From Desmospora profundinema (GTDB taxonomy: Bacteria; Bacillota; Bacilli; Thermoactinomycetales; DSM-45169), in NCBI RefSeq assembly GCF_031454155.1, contig NZ_JAVDQG010000005.1:276404-340403 (forward strand): a stretch of DNA of 64,000 bases. Reading direction: 5' to 3'. The notes beneath the pieces are model-generated. The model saw only the letters and a list, made by a program, of their open reading frames with translations, was not told where the DNA came from and did not search any database. This document shows, piece by piece, positions 56,735 to 64,000 of the stretch; position 1 is the stretch's first letter; each line of letters opens with the position of its first letter. The translations under genes were made by a program, and so were the position numbers.

Positions 56735-57403
56735 TTAGCGGGTAAACAAGCATCGGCCGTCTCGTATATAAACCGTTTGATCACAGATTTCGGCCACTTG
56801 TGGATTATGGGTAACGAGGATAATCGTTTTTCCCTGTTGATTGAGATCCTTAAACAGAGCCAGTATCTCTTTTTCTGTTTCTTCGTCCAGAGATCCCGTC
56901 GGCTCATCCGCCAATATCAGCTCCGGGCTTTGAATTAACGCCCTAGCAATCGCCACACGTTGGGCTTGGCCACCGGATAATTGATCAACCGCTTGTTCCT
57001 TTAATTCCTCTATGTCTAATGAAGACAGGATTTTCTTTACTTTTTCTTTTATCTCATCATCCGATTCTTTGCTGTACCGCAGAGGTAGCGCTACATTTTC
57101 AAACACATTTTTACTATCGATGAGGGCATAGTTCTGAAGGATAAACCCGATCTTCTTCCTGCGAAAATCGGCCAGCTCATCCAGGTTTAGATCACTAATC
57201 TGATCCTGTTCATACCGATAGGTCCCGCTGTCCGCTAGATCCAATCCCGCCAGGATATTGAGCAATGTTGACTTCCCCGATCCGCTCCTGCCCATGATGG
57301 CGATCATGTCCCCTTTTTCTATCTCTAGGTCGACTCCTTTTAATACTTCCAACTTTTTTTTGCCTACTGGGTACGATTTTTTCAGTTCCTTCACTTGTAT
57401 CAT
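56735..57403 (-). CDS. ABC transporter ATP-binding protein of the bacteriocin-like locus
   Basis: A 222-residue ATPase of the LolD/MacB group. Walker A GRSGSGKST, Q-loop FILQNYALIDSKN, signature LSGGQAQRVAIARAL, Walker [14 protein letters not shown]-loop TIILVTHNP. It starts at ATG 57403 (the in-frame GTG nine bases upstream is less likely) and overlaps or abuts the end of permease 57409. It is the only ATPase of the locus, with one permease pair upstream of it and another downstream, so it may drive both. Confidence 0.93.
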   Translation of the reverse strand: MIQVKELKKSYPVGKKKLEVLKGVDLEIEKGDMIAIMGRSGSGKSTLLNILAGLDLADSGTYRYEQDQISDLNLDELADFRRKKIGFILQNYALIDSKNVFENVALPLRYSKESDDEIKEKVKKILSSLDIEELKEQAVDQLSGGQAQRVAIARALIQSPELILADEPTGSLDEETEKEILALFKDLNQQGKTIILVTHNPQVAEICDQTVYIRDGRCLFTR

Positions 57404-57408
57404 CACAA

Positions 57409-58689
57409 TCACTCCGCTCTCTTCAGTAATCGGCTAATAGGTAACTTACGAAATTGGAGATAGATCGGAAGGATGGACAATAGAGTCATCATAAACACAC
57501 AGGCAACGATCAACAAAATGTATTGCGGTGGAACAAAATAGAAAGCTCCCATATAGAGAAGGATCATCAACAACGCTGGAACACTCACCAACACAATTAC
57601 TTCGGCTAAAACATACCGAAACAGCTGATTCATAGTCGCCCCTGAAATCAGGTGAATCGACATGTTTTTGTAGTTATTTTGTATCTTGGTCATCATGAGA
57701 ATGGAAATACTTAAGATACAACCCACAAACAGTACACCGGCTAGGATCATAACCCAGCGGGTATGTTCTTGAATCGCAGCAAACAGGTTTTCAAGAGGCA
57801 TATCTATTCCGATGATCTCAATGTGTGGAAAATCTGATTTAGCTTTGATCTCTTCTAATTTACTTACAATCACATCTTTATCTTCTGCACTGTAAATACT
57901 CCCACTAATCAAATTAAAGTAATGTTTTCGCTGGAAGTCCCACTCTTCCTCATCGGCAGGAGCCTCAAACTGTTGAGCAGGCATTACAATATACCGGTCC
58001 AGATAGATTTCGGAAACAAACGGCTGGGAAACAAACGTGTTTGAAGGAATAAACCCCTTAACCTCTAATTGGAAATCCTTAAATAAATATTCGGCTGTTA
58101 GCTGATCGCCAACCTGATAGATACTTTGATATTCTGACCCCAGTAAAACGGGAATGACGCCTGGATTGTTACTATGATGGAAGTCTTCAGAAGATAACGG
58201 TTCTCCTTCACTCACATCAATGGAAAAGCTGTCAAACGCTTGCTTATTCATTTGTACAGCCTTAAAAGCATAGTAAGGATCTTCACTTTCTTTAACCTTC
58301 TCATTGTTCCCATATCCATCCTCATATCCATGTAACAACTTCTCATCCCATTTTACATTACCGGGAGACAATGCGATCGATTGAGTATGTATATGAAGAT
58401 ATTTTTCGCCCAAATTCCCCTCTAGATACCCATAAAATCGTCTTACTCTCTCCAAAGCGTTGGGCTCGTTAAGGTATTCCTTCCAATCACTATCCTCGAA
58501 CAATGTATCCGCAATTGGATAACTGGGTAATCCTTGGAATGATTCTACCTTCCCTTCTCTTTCCTTTATATGGATATAATTCTGAAATAAAGCCGTCACT
58601 ATAAAAAAGAAAACGATTAATCCAAGAGCAATCAGATAAGAAAACAGTTTTCTTCGCCTTAGGCTTTCTATTACCTCTTTTATAATCAC
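57409..58689 (-). CDS. FtsX-like permease, second-half type (set 2)
   Basis: A 426-residue counterpart of the gene at 53750, with the same four helices and outside domain. Most of the sequence is the same, with scattered substitutions and a short insertion (VSQPFVSE). GTG start at 58689. It follows its partner by 7 bases and is followed by the ATPase gene. Together they make a complete transporter: two half-permeases plus ATPase. Confidence 0.87.
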   Translation of the reverse strand: MIIKEVIESLRRRKLFSYLIALGLIVFFFIVTALFQNYIHIKEREGKVESFQGLPSYPIADTLFEDSDWKEYLNEPNALERVRRFYGYLEGNLGEKYLHIHTQSIALSPGNVKWDEKLLHGYEDGYGNNEKVKESEDPYYAFKAVQMNKQAFDSFSIDVSEGEPLSSEDFHHSNNPGVIPVLLGSEYQSIYQVGDQLTAEYLFKDFQLEVKGFIPSNTFVSQPFVSEIYLDRYIVMPAQQFEAPADEEEWDFQRKHYFNLISGSIYSAEDKDVIVSKLEEIKAKSDFPHIEIIGIDMPLENLFAAIQEHTRWVMILAGVLFVGCILSISILMMTKIQNNYKNMSIHLISGATMNQLFRYVLAEVIVLVSVPALLMILLYMGAFYFVPPQYILLIVACVFMMTLLSILPIYLQFRKLPISRLLKRAE

Positions 58690-58696
58690 TATCCTC

Positions 58697-59767
58697 TCAC
58701 CCTTTCTTCAGTCTCTGTCTGATCGACTTCCTGAATGACAACCACATGGAGATTCCAGCAGACAACAGGATGAGCCCGTAGCCGACAATCAGATGGAGGG
58801 TGTGCATCATCCCGGCTTGTGGGTTCTGGAGATATCGTGGAAGCCACCAATAGCTCAATAGACCAACCAAGAGATAGCATCCTGATGCAATCAGAACAAG
58901 CGTAATCGCATAGCGTTGATAAGCTCGCCCAATAGGAATCCCCAGCTGCCATAGGATACGGATTTCCGTGCTTTTCTTCCCCAGCCAATACTGGGTGAAC
59001 AGCAGGGTCAAACTGACTAGTATCAAAAGTAGAAGCAAGAAAATCACCAATTGATATACATCCATACTTAAAAATCGCTGAACACCAAGATCCCCTCGAT
59101 CAATGACATTCACCGATACCTCGCTATCTCTGAACTGCAACAAGCCATTGCTGATGGGGTTACTTCCTATATTCATCACATAAGCGTTGGATTCTACAGG
59201 CTTTCCTTGTTCGATAGCATCTAAATTGAATAGAATCGTGTCATTGATTTTGGATGCATACGAGGTGCCCATCGTTCCGATGATTTGATATTTGATACCT
59301 TGTAAGACATAATATTCCTTTCCATTCTGTTGAACATATCCATTCTGTCCATCCTTTGCTTCTGATTTGTCCACGCTTTTACCAATTACAGCTAGTTTTT
59401 TGTCTCGATAAAAGTCGTTCTCTTGAAAAAACCTTCCTGAAATTATAGGGGGGATGTAAGTAGATTTATGAAAGTATATTCCTCTCAAATCGTAGTCTTT
59501 CCCTTTACCTTGCATCTTTCCAAGTTCGTTAAAGGTGGTAAAAGACTTAGCTGTATTCAGATGCCTCCAGTCGATAGACTGATCATGATCGTTAATCGTA
59601 AACGATAACGGATTCGGATCATACAAACCTCTGGTATGTCTCTGTAATTCTTGCTGCTTGATTTGATAAAAACTAGCGGAAACCACAATCACACTGAGTA
59701 ACAGGTACAGTATCAAAAGCCAAACCGTTCCATCTTTTCGTAAGCGTGCTATTGTAAACTTACTCAT
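58697..59767 (-). CDS. FtsX-like permease, first-half type (set 2)
   Basis: A 356-residue counterpart of the gene at 55045. Helix at about 13-35, outside domain about 40-245, three C-terminal helices that are identical to set 1 even at DNA level over about 348 bases. The outside domain is divergent, which would fit a part that meets different precursors. Start ATG 59767, with AAGGA upstream. A hairpin at 59791-59831 separates it from precursor 2. Confidence 0.87.
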   Translation of the reverse strand: MSKFTIARLRKDGTVWLLILYLLLSVIVVSASFYQIKQQELQRHTRGLYDPNPLSFTINDHDQSIDWRHLNTAKSFTTFNELGKMQGKGKDYDLRGIYFHKSTYIPPIISGRFFQENDFYRDKKLAVIGKSVDKSEAKDGQNGYVQQNGKEYYVLQGIKYQIIGTMGTSYASKINDTILFNLDAIEQGKPVESNAYVMNIGSNPISNGLLQFRDSEVSVNVIDRGDLGVQRFLSMDVYQLVIFLLLLLILVSLTLLFTQYWLGKKSTEIRILWQLGIPIGRAYQRYAITLVLIASGCYLLVGLLSYWWLPRYLQNPQAGMMHTLHLIVGYGLILLSAGISMWLSFRKSIRQRLKKG

Positions 59768-59790
59768 TTTCCCCATATCCTTTTTTCACT

Positions 59791-59831
59791 AGAACGATGA
59801 AACTACCATTAGATGGCGGTTTCATCGTTCT
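59791..59831 (-). terminator. Hairpin between precursor 2 and its permease
   Basis: AGAACGATGAAAC and GTTTCATCGTTCT pair perfectly over 13 bases with an inner CCATTAGATGG stem. Different sequence from the hairpin behind precursor 1 but the same position, which suggests a shared design: much precursor, less transporter. Confidence 0.78.
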
Positions 59832-59863
59832 AAAGAATTGTATTCTTTTATGACTGTATACGA

Positions 59864-60259
59864 TTAACGCCCATAAAATGTTCTTGCACGTGTGCAATCG
59901 GAATTAGGCGACGTTGCTTTGGTATAACCAACTCCCCACTCCCTTTTGCTTTCTCTACATGTCTTTCCAGTTAAGGACACCATTCGTGCCCGAGTATAGT
60001 GACGCACACCTTTCCATCCAGTCTCACCCACTGCACGCCAGTGACCTCTTCCCCCTTCTTTCCAACCTCTGTGCATTTGAGGCTTGGAACTCATCGTACC
60101 TACTTGGTCCGCTTCCACTTCACTTTTTGTCCAATACCCTTCCCCTTCCGTCCAACCTCCCAGCGCTCCTGCTTCTTCGTCTGCAAAAGCCATCGATGGA
60201 ACCGCACCCAACAGTCCTACTGCTGCTACTACTGGAATGAGCTTCTTACGAATGTTCAA
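59864..60259 (-). CDS. Lactococcin 972-like secreted bacteriocin candidate 2
   Basis: A 131-residue precursor with the same signal peptide and AFA-DEE cleavage as the other two. The mature part keeps GALGGWTEGEGYWTKSEVEA, then a divergent middle with an extra GRGHWRAVGETGWKG, and ends RARTFYGR. Two cysteines (GKTCRES, NSDCTR) at places different from those of candidate 1. TTG start; GAGGGGG lies seven bases upstream. It begins the unit with the permeases at 58697 and 57409 and the ATPase. Confidence 0.65.
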   Translation of the reverse strand: MNIRKKLIPVVAAVGLLGAVPSMAFADEEAGALGGWTEGEGYWTKSEVEADQVGTMSSKPQMHRGWKEGGRGHWRAVGETGWKGVRHYTRARMVSLTGKTCRESKREWGVGYTKATSPNSDCTRARTFYGR

Positions 60260-60610
60260 TATGCTTCCCCCTCTCATTATTGGGACAGACGGCCTCGAAA
60301 GTTCATTACCCTCTATCCTAATCAAATTATATTTAATCAATTATCAGTTGTCCTGAATTCGAGATTAAAATATCTTAATCAACTTTTAGCTAGAAATTAA
60401 ACTTTATGTCTTTCAACTATTACTAGGGCTTGCTCACCCTACTTTCAGCAGAGAATAGCTCCTTGTTGAGCTAGAGAAAAGTTAACCTTCTCTCTGAAAT
60501 GATAATGCTTAATTTTATATTAATCTTTCTTTCACTTTGAAAAAGTAATGTCACGATCATTAACCAAAGATAAAAGTCAATAGGCCTATCTTTATCTTGT
60601 TAAGGAACTC
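60260..60610. other. AT-rich leader between precursors 2 and 3
   Basis: 351 bases, no gene. It holds the promoter module of precursor 2 (60326-60360) and, beyond it, the untranslated end of precursor 3. Confidence 0.5.
60326..60360 (-). promoter_or_regulatory. Conserved promoter module of bacteriocin candidate 2
   Basis: GAATTCAGGAC, 18 bases, TATAAT, then TTGATTAGGATAGAGG, as for candidate 1. Confidence 0.7.
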
Positions 60611-61006
60611 TCAACGGCCATAGTATGTTCTAGCACTCCCTTGACCAAGAGGCGACTTTGCATAAGTATAACTTATTCCCCATTTCCTTCCACTATCAGC
60701 ATTTACGTTTCCATTTAAATACACCATTCGTGCGCGAGTATAGTGATGTACATTCTTCCATCCAGTTTCACCCACTGCGCTCCAGAAACCCCTTCTTCCT
60801 CCCTCTTTCCAACCTCTGTGAAAGTCGGGCTTGGAACTCATCGTACCTATTTGGTTCACTGTTACCTCACTTTTTGTCCAATACCCTTCCCCTTCCGTCC
60901 AACCTCCCAGTGCCCCTGTTTCTTCGTCTGCAAAAGCCATCGATGGAACCACACCCAACAGTCCTACCGCTGCTACTACTGGAATGAGCTTCTTACGAAT
61001 GTTCAA
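60611..61006 (-). CDS. Lactococcin 972-like secreted bacteriocin candidate 3
   Basis: A 131-residue precursor with the common signal peptide (AFA-DEE). Mature part: GALGGWTEGEGYWTKSEVTV, a middle with RRGFWSAVGETGWKNVHHYT, and the end GKW/DSGRKWG-type segment and ARTYYGR. It has no cysteine, unlike the other two. TTG start; site GAGGGGG seven bases upstream. It is first in the locus and stands alone, without its own permease directly behind it. Confidence 0.65.
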   Translation of the reverse strand: MNIRKKLIPVVAAVGLLGVVPSMAFADEETGALGGWTEGEGYWTKSEVTVNQIGTMSSKPDFHRGWKEGGRRGFWSAVGETGWKNVHHYTRARMVYLNGNVNADSGRKWGISYTYAKSPLGQGSARTYYGR

Positions 61007-61078
61007 TATCCTTCCCCCTCTCAATGAATGGAACAGACGGCTTCGAAAACAAGTTCCGTACCCTCTATCCTCATCCAG

Positions 61079-61114
61079 ATTATAACTGTTCAAAAATAGG
61101 ACCGTCCTGAATTC
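61079..61114 (-). promoter_or_regulatory. Conserved promoter module of bacteriocin candidate 3
   Basis: GAATTCAGGAC, 19 bases, TATAAT, then CTGGATGAGGATAGAGG. The IscB element begins about 20 bases further upstream. Confidence 0.7.
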
Positions 61115-61197
61115 AAATTTAAAATTCCTTTATGTCATCGCCTTTCCCGCGTGGAGACCCCTATTTTCAAACATGGGGAGGAAACACGGGTTGGGCG

Positions 61198-62493
61198 TTA
61201 ACCCGCAAACGAATAGTGGTATCCATCGGCTCGCTGAAGCAAGCGACAAGTTCGACAACTAATCCCCTGTATGGTTTGAGTGTTCGTCTTGATGTTAAAA
61301 CTTCCCGATGTTCGGACGGCTACCCGTCCGACATAGGTTCCAGCTTTTTTCCCTTTTGTCACAACCGCCTTCACGAAATCACCAGTCTGAAAGCCTTTCA
61401 CTCGTTTGTTCTTTTTTGCGGATGTTCGCGGAAACCCATATCGATCCATCCGGCACATCTGACGGGAACCCCGCCCCATGGCTTGGATCAGGAGAGGAGT
61501 CAACCTTTCCGGAATCCAAACCCGTTCGCCGCTTTCTCCCACACAAGCGGCATCCACCCAATGATCTTTCTCATATCCTTGGCAGATTCGGTTGTACTTC
61601 GTCCGTCCGCCAGACCAGAAGGTAACGGGTAATCCGAAGGCTTTCAATTCTTCCCCGATGGCCCACCGGATGGCATTGATCGCCGCCGCATCCTGAAGGG
61701 GAAGCTTGGCTTGCCTCAGGATCTTGTCCAACACGTTCGGTTTCTTGGAGAGAAAGACTTGGATGGACTGGTTGTCCTTATCGAGGTTACACTCCCGGCA
61801 AGAGACGGTCAGGTTGGAGATCCGGTTGGAGCCGCCTTTGCTTTTGGGGTGAATGTGTTCCACCTCCAGGGGAACGCCTTCTTTCCCGCAGTAGGCACAT
61901 TGCCGCCCCCACTTTTCTAACAGATACTCCCGGACTTCGTATCCAAACAACTCTCCTTGTTGGTACTCCATTCCCATGATTTCGGGGTTTTGAATCTTTT
62001 GCGTATCAAACCCGACCGTTTCAACAGCGATGGATTGGATCGGAATGTAGCGCAACAACCGCCCCATCCAGTTCTTTATATTCTCCACCCTGGAGCGGAG
62101 CGATGGCGGCAACCATCCTTTTGGCTTACGACGGTTATGGAAACGGGCCGGGCGATACCGAGTCTTGCGGCTGCGCCGTCCCCGACGGATCGCACGACGA
62201 TCCGTTAAGGCTTCCCGAATCGCCTGTCCGCGATGATGGAGGTTGGCCGCCCAGACGACTTCACGTCCACGGGGAAATTCAGCGACTACCGCCACTCCGG
62301 TTCCTTTGCTTCCAGGATCGATCTTTCCTTCTGTGGGTTGCACCTCTCCACCTTCACGATCTTTTAAAATGATGGTAAACGGATAACGGCGGTACACAGC
62401 CGCTCGTCCCTTTGACAACAACTTTCTTGCCCGTGCCGGATGACAGGGCATTAAGGGTTGTTTCTTGCTATCCAAGACAAACACGCGTTGCAT
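61198..62493 (-). CDS. iscB: IscB RNA-guided endonuclease
   Basis: A 431-residue IscB. The PLMP domain at the N terminus (QPLMPCHPARARKLLSKGRA), RuvC-I with Asp (GKIDPGSKGTGVAVV), the arginine-rich bridge helix (RRAIRRGRRSRKTRYRPARF), RuvC-II with Glu (SIAVETVGFD), the HNH domain (CAYCG ... EVEHIHPKSKGGSNRISNLT ... CRECN) and RuvC-III (DHWVDA) are all intact. So it should be active as a nickase/nuclease guided by the adjacent omega-RNA. Start ATG 62493 after GGAGGAGG; an in-frame start further upstream lies in the RNA region. Confidence 0.95.
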   Translation of the reverse strand: MQRVFVLDSKKQPLMPCHPARARKLLSKGRAAVYRRYPFTIILKDREGGEVQPTEGKIDPGSKGTGVAVVAEFPRGREVVWAANLHHRGQAIREALTDRRAIRRGRRSRKTRYRPARFHNRRKPKGWLPPSLRSRVENIKNWMGRLLRYIPIQSIAVETVGFDTQKIQNPEIMGMEYQQGELFGYEVREYLLEKWGRQCAYCGKEGVPLEVEHIHPKSKGGSNRISNLTVSCRECNLDKDNQSIQVFLSKKPNVLDKILRQAKLPLQDAAAINAIRWAIGEELKAFGLPVTFWSGGRTKYNRICQGYEKDHWVDAACVGESGERVWIPERLTPLLIQAMGRGSRQMCRMDRYGFPRTSAKKNKRVKGFQTGDFVKAVVTKGKKAGTYVGRVAVRTSGSFNIKTNTQTIQGISCRTCRLLQRADGYHYSFAG

Positions 62494-62499
62494 GTGCTT

Positions 62500-62735
62500 A
62501 CGCACCTCCTCCGCTTTCGCGGGTAATGGTCCCCTCGCCAATGTTATGGAGCGGTTTTTTTGCAAGCAGCACTGGCTTCACCCCGTTACACCTGTTTAAC
62601 CACCTGCCGTAGAGCATGGGACTGGGGAAGCATCCCATGGTACCTATCCATTCGCTCCTAACGTAGTCAAAGACGAAGGCTGGTCAGATTCAGACTTTTT
62701 TCAAGCCCCCGGCTTTAGCCGTGGGGTTCCTGACC
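62500..62735 (-). ncRNA. Probable omega-RNA (HEARO) of the IscB element
   Basis: The roughly 235 bases between the element end and iscB do not code on the minus strand and are structured: GAACCCCACGGCTAAAGCCG at the 5' side, and GATGCTTCCCCAGTCCCATG and GGTGGTTAAACAGGTG further on. In IscB elements this region makes the guide-carrying RNA, whose guide is the host sequence just beyond the element end. No covariance test was done. Confidence 0.75.
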
Positions 62736-63311
62736 TTTAACTAATTGGTAGCCAAGGCCCCGACATGTCACAATAATTTGGGGATCACTCGGGTCCGCTT
62801 CAATCTTTTTTCGTAACTTCCGAATATGAACATACAGAGATTCGCTACCGATTCCATGTTCATGTCCCCATACCTCATTCACGATCTCGTCGATTGATAT
62901 CGGCTTTCCTGCTTTTTTGGTAAGTACGTTTAATAATTTACACTCCATACTAGTTAAAGGGATTCGCTCATCATTTACCCATACAGCATGATTGTCTTTA
63001 TCAAACCAGATGTCTTGATTGATATAATAAAGGCTGTCGTTCATTTTTGGAGCCTTGCTCTTCGGTATGGAATAGTTGATATGGATCATAGTTGGCAATC
63101 CATGTTTTTGATTCCATTCCTTTAAGCGTACAAAATCGTCCTTCGTTAATGTATCCATATCCACAATGAGTGCTAAGCATGGCGTTTTTTTTGAAAGATC
63201 ATAGGCTTGTTCCAAATCCATACTATGTACAACGTCAACGGATTTCTCATTTAAAGCCCATTTAAAGATATTCACTAGTGTTTGGTTATTTGTTTTTAAA
63301 ACAATCCCCAT
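62715..63311 (-). CDS. Atypical OmpR-type response regulator, 3' end rewritten by the ISC element
   Basis: A 198-residue protein. The N-terminal about 85 residues have a receiver-like alternation (LALIVDMDTLTKDDFVRLKE, with a possible acceptor Asp) but lack the acidic pair of true receivers. The C-terminal about 100 residues are a good winged helix (MECKLLNVLTKKAGKPISID, then SLYVHIRKLRKKIE, GLGYQLV). The last residues GQEPHG and the stop come from the left end of the IscB element; the normal protein should end soon after GYQLVK. AGGAGGG lies before ATG 63311. No histidine kinase is next to it. It stands directly upstream of the bacteriocin-like genes, a natural candidate regulator. Confidence 0.8.
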   Translation of the reverse strand: MGIVLKTNNQTLVNIFKWALNEKSVDVVHSMDLEQAYDLSKKTPCLALIVDMDTLTKDDFVRLKEWNQKHGLPTMIHINYSIPKSKAPKMNDSLYYINQDIWFDKDNHAVWVNDERIPLTSMECKLLNVLTKKAGKPISIDEIVNEVWGHEHGIGSESLYVHIRKLRKKIEADPSDPQIIVTCRGLGYQLVKGQEPHG

Positions 63312-63595
63312 CTCCGCCCTCCTATAACATGTTCAAACACCGTCATTCTACCACAAATTAGTTGTTATGGGAATAAAAAAGTAATGGATGCGACATATCT
63401 AGATATTATTCGATAAAGAAATGATATTATTTATATAGTAAAAGAATCGATTCTTTCCACCTATTTTCGATTCTTCCTGTCCGTATGGGTGCCCCCCATG
63501 TAAAAACAACCGGACAGGATCACCGCCCCACCCGGTTGATGCGTTTATCGATATCAATCTTTGATCGGGTTTAAAATTGCCATATTTCCTCAGAT
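63312..63595. other. Intergenic region downstream of spoVR
   Basis: 284 bases, no gene. A hairpin with CCTGTCCG and CGGACAGG arms (about 63476-63517) may end spoVR; the promoter of the regulator gene should lie in the AT-rich part near 63340-63440. Confidence 0.4.
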
Positions 63596-64000
63596 CTACA
63601 AAAACCGACGGGTACACTTCTTCCCGTTATACGTAAACAGAACATCCCGGTTTTCGATCACCGTCTCGATGTGGACCGGACGCCTCCATAACGCATACAC
63701 ATGGGGCAGCGTTTTTTCGATGTATTTGACATCCAGTTCCAGTCCTTCAAACCGATGCTTCAACAAGAGCTCCCCGTTGTTCCGATAATCCCCGTCCTCC
63801 ACCACAATCATGGGATGCCCCCCGTTGACGCGGCTGGCGATCAGGCTTTCACGCACTTCTTTCCACCGTTTGTCTGAGATGGTCCATTCGTTGCCTTCCC
63901 GCTGAAACACGTACAGATCCAGTTCTTCCACCAATTCTTTGGTGAGATAATTGCGGATAAAGGAGGTATCCATCTCCAGTTCCCGTACTTCAAAAATCTT
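63596..64000 (-). CDS. spoVR: SpoVR family protein, C-terminal part (runs off the right edge)
   Basis: The last about 134 residues of a stage V sporulation protein R. The segment KIFEVRELEMDTSFIRNYLT and the following ELDLYVFQREGNEWTISDKR, VNGGHPMIVVEDGDYRNNGE and LYVF/LWRRPVHIETVIE are the family's C-terminal end. SpoVR is involved in spore cortex formation in Bacillus; homologues (YcgB) occur in non-spore-formers. The start and first two thirds lie beyond base 64000. Confidence 0.9.
   Translation of the reverse strand, partial: KIFEVRELEMDTSFIRNYLTKELVEELDLYVFQREGNEWTISDKRWKEVRESLIASRVNGGHPMIVVEDGDYRNNGELLLKHRFEGLELDVKYIEKTLPHVYALWRRPVHIETVIENRDVLFTYNGKKCTRRFL

Larger units (their letters stand above)
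61130..62738 (-). mobile_element. ISC element (IscB nuclease plus omega-RNA, no transposase)
   Basis: Bounded on the left by a hairpin region (CCCC ... GGGG at about 61157-61177) and on the right by the imperfect palindrome GAACCCCACGGCTAAAGCCG, typical of IS200/IS605-type ends. It contains only the nuclease gene and the RNA-coding end; a TnpA must be supplied elsewhere. The exact ends are estimates. Confidence 0.75.

Noticed and set aside
61132..61632. 166-codon plus-strand frame over iscB
   Set aside because: Antisense shadow of the iscB 3' half with no ribosome site and no recognisable family.

Overview
The window reads as about 64 kb of chromosome from an endospore-forming member of the Bacillota, order Bacillales. 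Its order of core genes (phoR, phoP, mdh, icd, citZ, ytvI, fxsA, pyk, pfkA, accA, accD, malic enzyme ... dnaE, ytrH, ytrI, ytpI, ytoI, ytkL) is the known Bacillus-type cluster. Sporulation genes (ytvI, ytrH, ytrI, four YheC/YheD-type genes, spoVR, a tandem Gmad2 protein) fit the same picture. The fairly high GC and the expanded YheC/D set suggest a Thermoactinomycetaceae-like lineage, but that is only an impression. No rRNA, tRNA or CRISPR array was seen.

Layout. 1-15 kb: central carbon metabolism and fatty-acid initiation, nearly all on the minus strand (two-component phosphate control, TCA cycle, lower glycolysis, acetyl-CoA carboxylase, malic enzyme with a GntR/FadR-type regulator). 15-25 kb: a minus-strand sulfate-assimilation operon (yezD, cysH, cysP, sat, cysC, sulfite reductase, DUF3906, sumT, sirC) under a SAM-I riboswitch with a clear promoter and terminator. 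It is interrupted between its last two genes by an oppositely oriented pair of bPH2 membrane proteins. 25-28 kb: two divergent XRE regulators, a GNAT protein, a small lipoprotein-like YidC paralogue and PgpA. 28-36 kb: dnaE, ytrHI, ytpI, ytoI, ytkL. 36-43 kb: a YlbF-family gene and a tightly packed operon of four YheC/YheD-type ATP-grasp proteins plus a GNAT protein.

The accessory part is 43-63 kb. It holds a fused DUF1430-type permease with its ATPase (bacteriocin-export/immunity type, no precursor beside it), a two-repeat Gmad2 secreted protein, a Rok-like protein, a decayed HelD-like helicase, a 943-residue protein with about 60 decapeptide repeats in unbroken register, a decayed YfcC-family transporter and a beta-carbonic anhydrase. 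It ends with a minus-strand locus of three paralogous small secreted proteins that resemble lactococcin 972-type bacteriocins, two sets of split permeases and one shared ATPase. The three precursor genes share an almost identical promoter module. Immediately upstream sit an intact IscB (Cas9-ancestor nuclease) element with its omega-RNA region and an atypical OmpR-type regulator whose 3' end has been rewritten by that element. The window closes inside spoVR.

The best candidates for something undescribed are the three-precursor, split-permease bacteriocin locus with its conserved GAATTCAGGAC promoter, and the decapeptide-repeat protein. All calls come from reading the sequence and remembered family knowledge; no database search was run.
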